64,000 nucleotides of DNA from assembly GCA_963728285.1 (NCBI GenBank), contig CAVSJR010000001.1, forward strand, positions 744,001-808,000, in the 5' to 3' direction. Source of the stretch: CAVSJR01 sp963728285. Lineage in GTDB: Bacteria; Actinomycetota; UBA4738; HRBIN12. Shown piece by piece: positions 63,615 to 64,000 of this stretch. A program made the position numbers and the translations under genes. The notes beneath the pieces were generated by a model, which saw only the letters and a program-made list of their open reading frames with translations, was not told the origin of the DNA and made no database searches. Position 1 is the stretch's first letter, and each line of letters opens with the position of its first letter.

Positions 63615-63974
63615 CTACTCCTCGCCGGCGGCGCGCCTCGCGGCGATCTCGAAGGGATGCCTCCAGTAGCCGTAGGGGACGGCGAGCGCCACGTACACCG
63701 GGATGAACAGCGGTCCCCATCGACAGTACTGGCGGATGTGGTGCCGTTCGTGTGCGAGCGCCGTCGGGGTGAGCGGGCGGGCGGAGACGATGACGAAGCC
63801 GACGGTCATGGCCGACCTGTTCATCCGCAGCAGCAACCAGGTCAACCCCCGGGGTGCGCGGTCGAAGACGAGCGCGCCCTCCTGGACTCGCGGCGCCTGG
63901 AACGTGAGGACGCCCGCCAGGAGCCCGAGGAGCGTGTTGGGAAGCGTCCAGATGAAGCCGAGCGCGTTCTCCAC
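63615..63974 (-). CDS. small membrane protein with HExxH motif
   Basis: 119 residues. Two hydrophobic regions (TLPNTLLGLLAGVLTFQAP, LFIPVYVALAVPYGYW) flank TPTALAHERHHIRQYCRWGP. HERHH fits the zincin HExxH motif, which would place a metal site at the membrane. The segment recalls a small, widespread uncharacterised group with HERHHIRQY. Peptidase activity is not shown. It lies at the right edge but appears complete. Confidence 0.65.
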   Translation of the reverse strand: MENALGFIWTLPNTLLGLLAGVLTFQAPRVQEGALVFDRAPRGLTWLLLRMNRSAMTVGFVIVSARPLTPTALAHERHHIRQYCRWGPLFIPVYVALAVPYGYWRHPFEIAARRAAGEE

Positions 63975-64000
63975 GTCCGGACCGTATACGTCGGGCCCAG

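Noticed and set aside
1..64000. CRISPR arrays, insertion sequences or rRNA operons
   Set aside because: No regularly spaced repeats, transposase motifs or rRNA-like stretches were seen on either strand.

Overview
The window is high-GC chromosomal DNA with the replication-origin neighbourhood of an actinomycete-like bacterium. From about 33.6 kb to 61.1 kb it carries DUF3566-gyrA-gyrB-dciA-recF-dnaN-dnaA-oriC-rpmH-rnpA-yidD-yidC-jag-parS-rsmG-parA-parB, then ddl, an aminotransferase, a cwlM-like amidase, trxA, trxB, a SigM-like sigma/anti-sigma pair, murJ and a DUF6049 gene. This order, together with DUF3566 beside tRNA-Ile and DUF6049 beside murJ, is the Actinomycetota pattern. Most other genes match no well-studied actinomycete closely, so a deep-branching uncultivated lineage is likely (inference).

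Left arm (1-33 kb): a partial Mur-ligase-like gene, an SDR, a CopB-type copper ATPase, a GMC oxidoreductase, an M23 peptidase, an MBL hydrolase and a DUF839/PhoX-like secreted protein. Then a KimA-like potassium permease stands divergent from a KdpD/KdpE-like two-component system, with phased direct repeats between them. Next come an arsC-arsR pair divergent from a 16-residue Cys peptide, and a galactose-oxidase-like copper radical enzyme. A compact six-gene operon follows: a 23-residue-repeat protein, a MauD-like thioredoxin, a Tat-exported Cys-rich protein, a 25-residue peptide, a MauE-like membrane protein and a secreted protein. After that: a DUF3352 protein, an N-acylamino-acid racemase/OSBS with its GNAT partner, a methyltransferase, a CPA2-type antiporter and several small enzymes.

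Centre (33-49 kb): origin, gyrase, replication initiation, ribosomal protein L34, RNase P protein, membrane insertion and chromosome segregation. DnaA-box-like sequences lie upstream of dnaA, and a near-perfect parS lies just before rsmG.

Right arm (49-64 kb): cell-wall and redox genes (ddl, CwlM, thioredoxin system, sigma/anti-sigma, MurJ, DUF6049), then a TauE permease, a Nudix hydrolase, PilT and a small HExxH membrane protein.

About twenty genes, including the essential gyrA, dnaN and ddl, are split by one-base frameshifts. Several of these sit in short G or C runs. This looks like residual indel error in a long-read assembly rather than gene decay, so broken genes are annotated as one locus across the shift.
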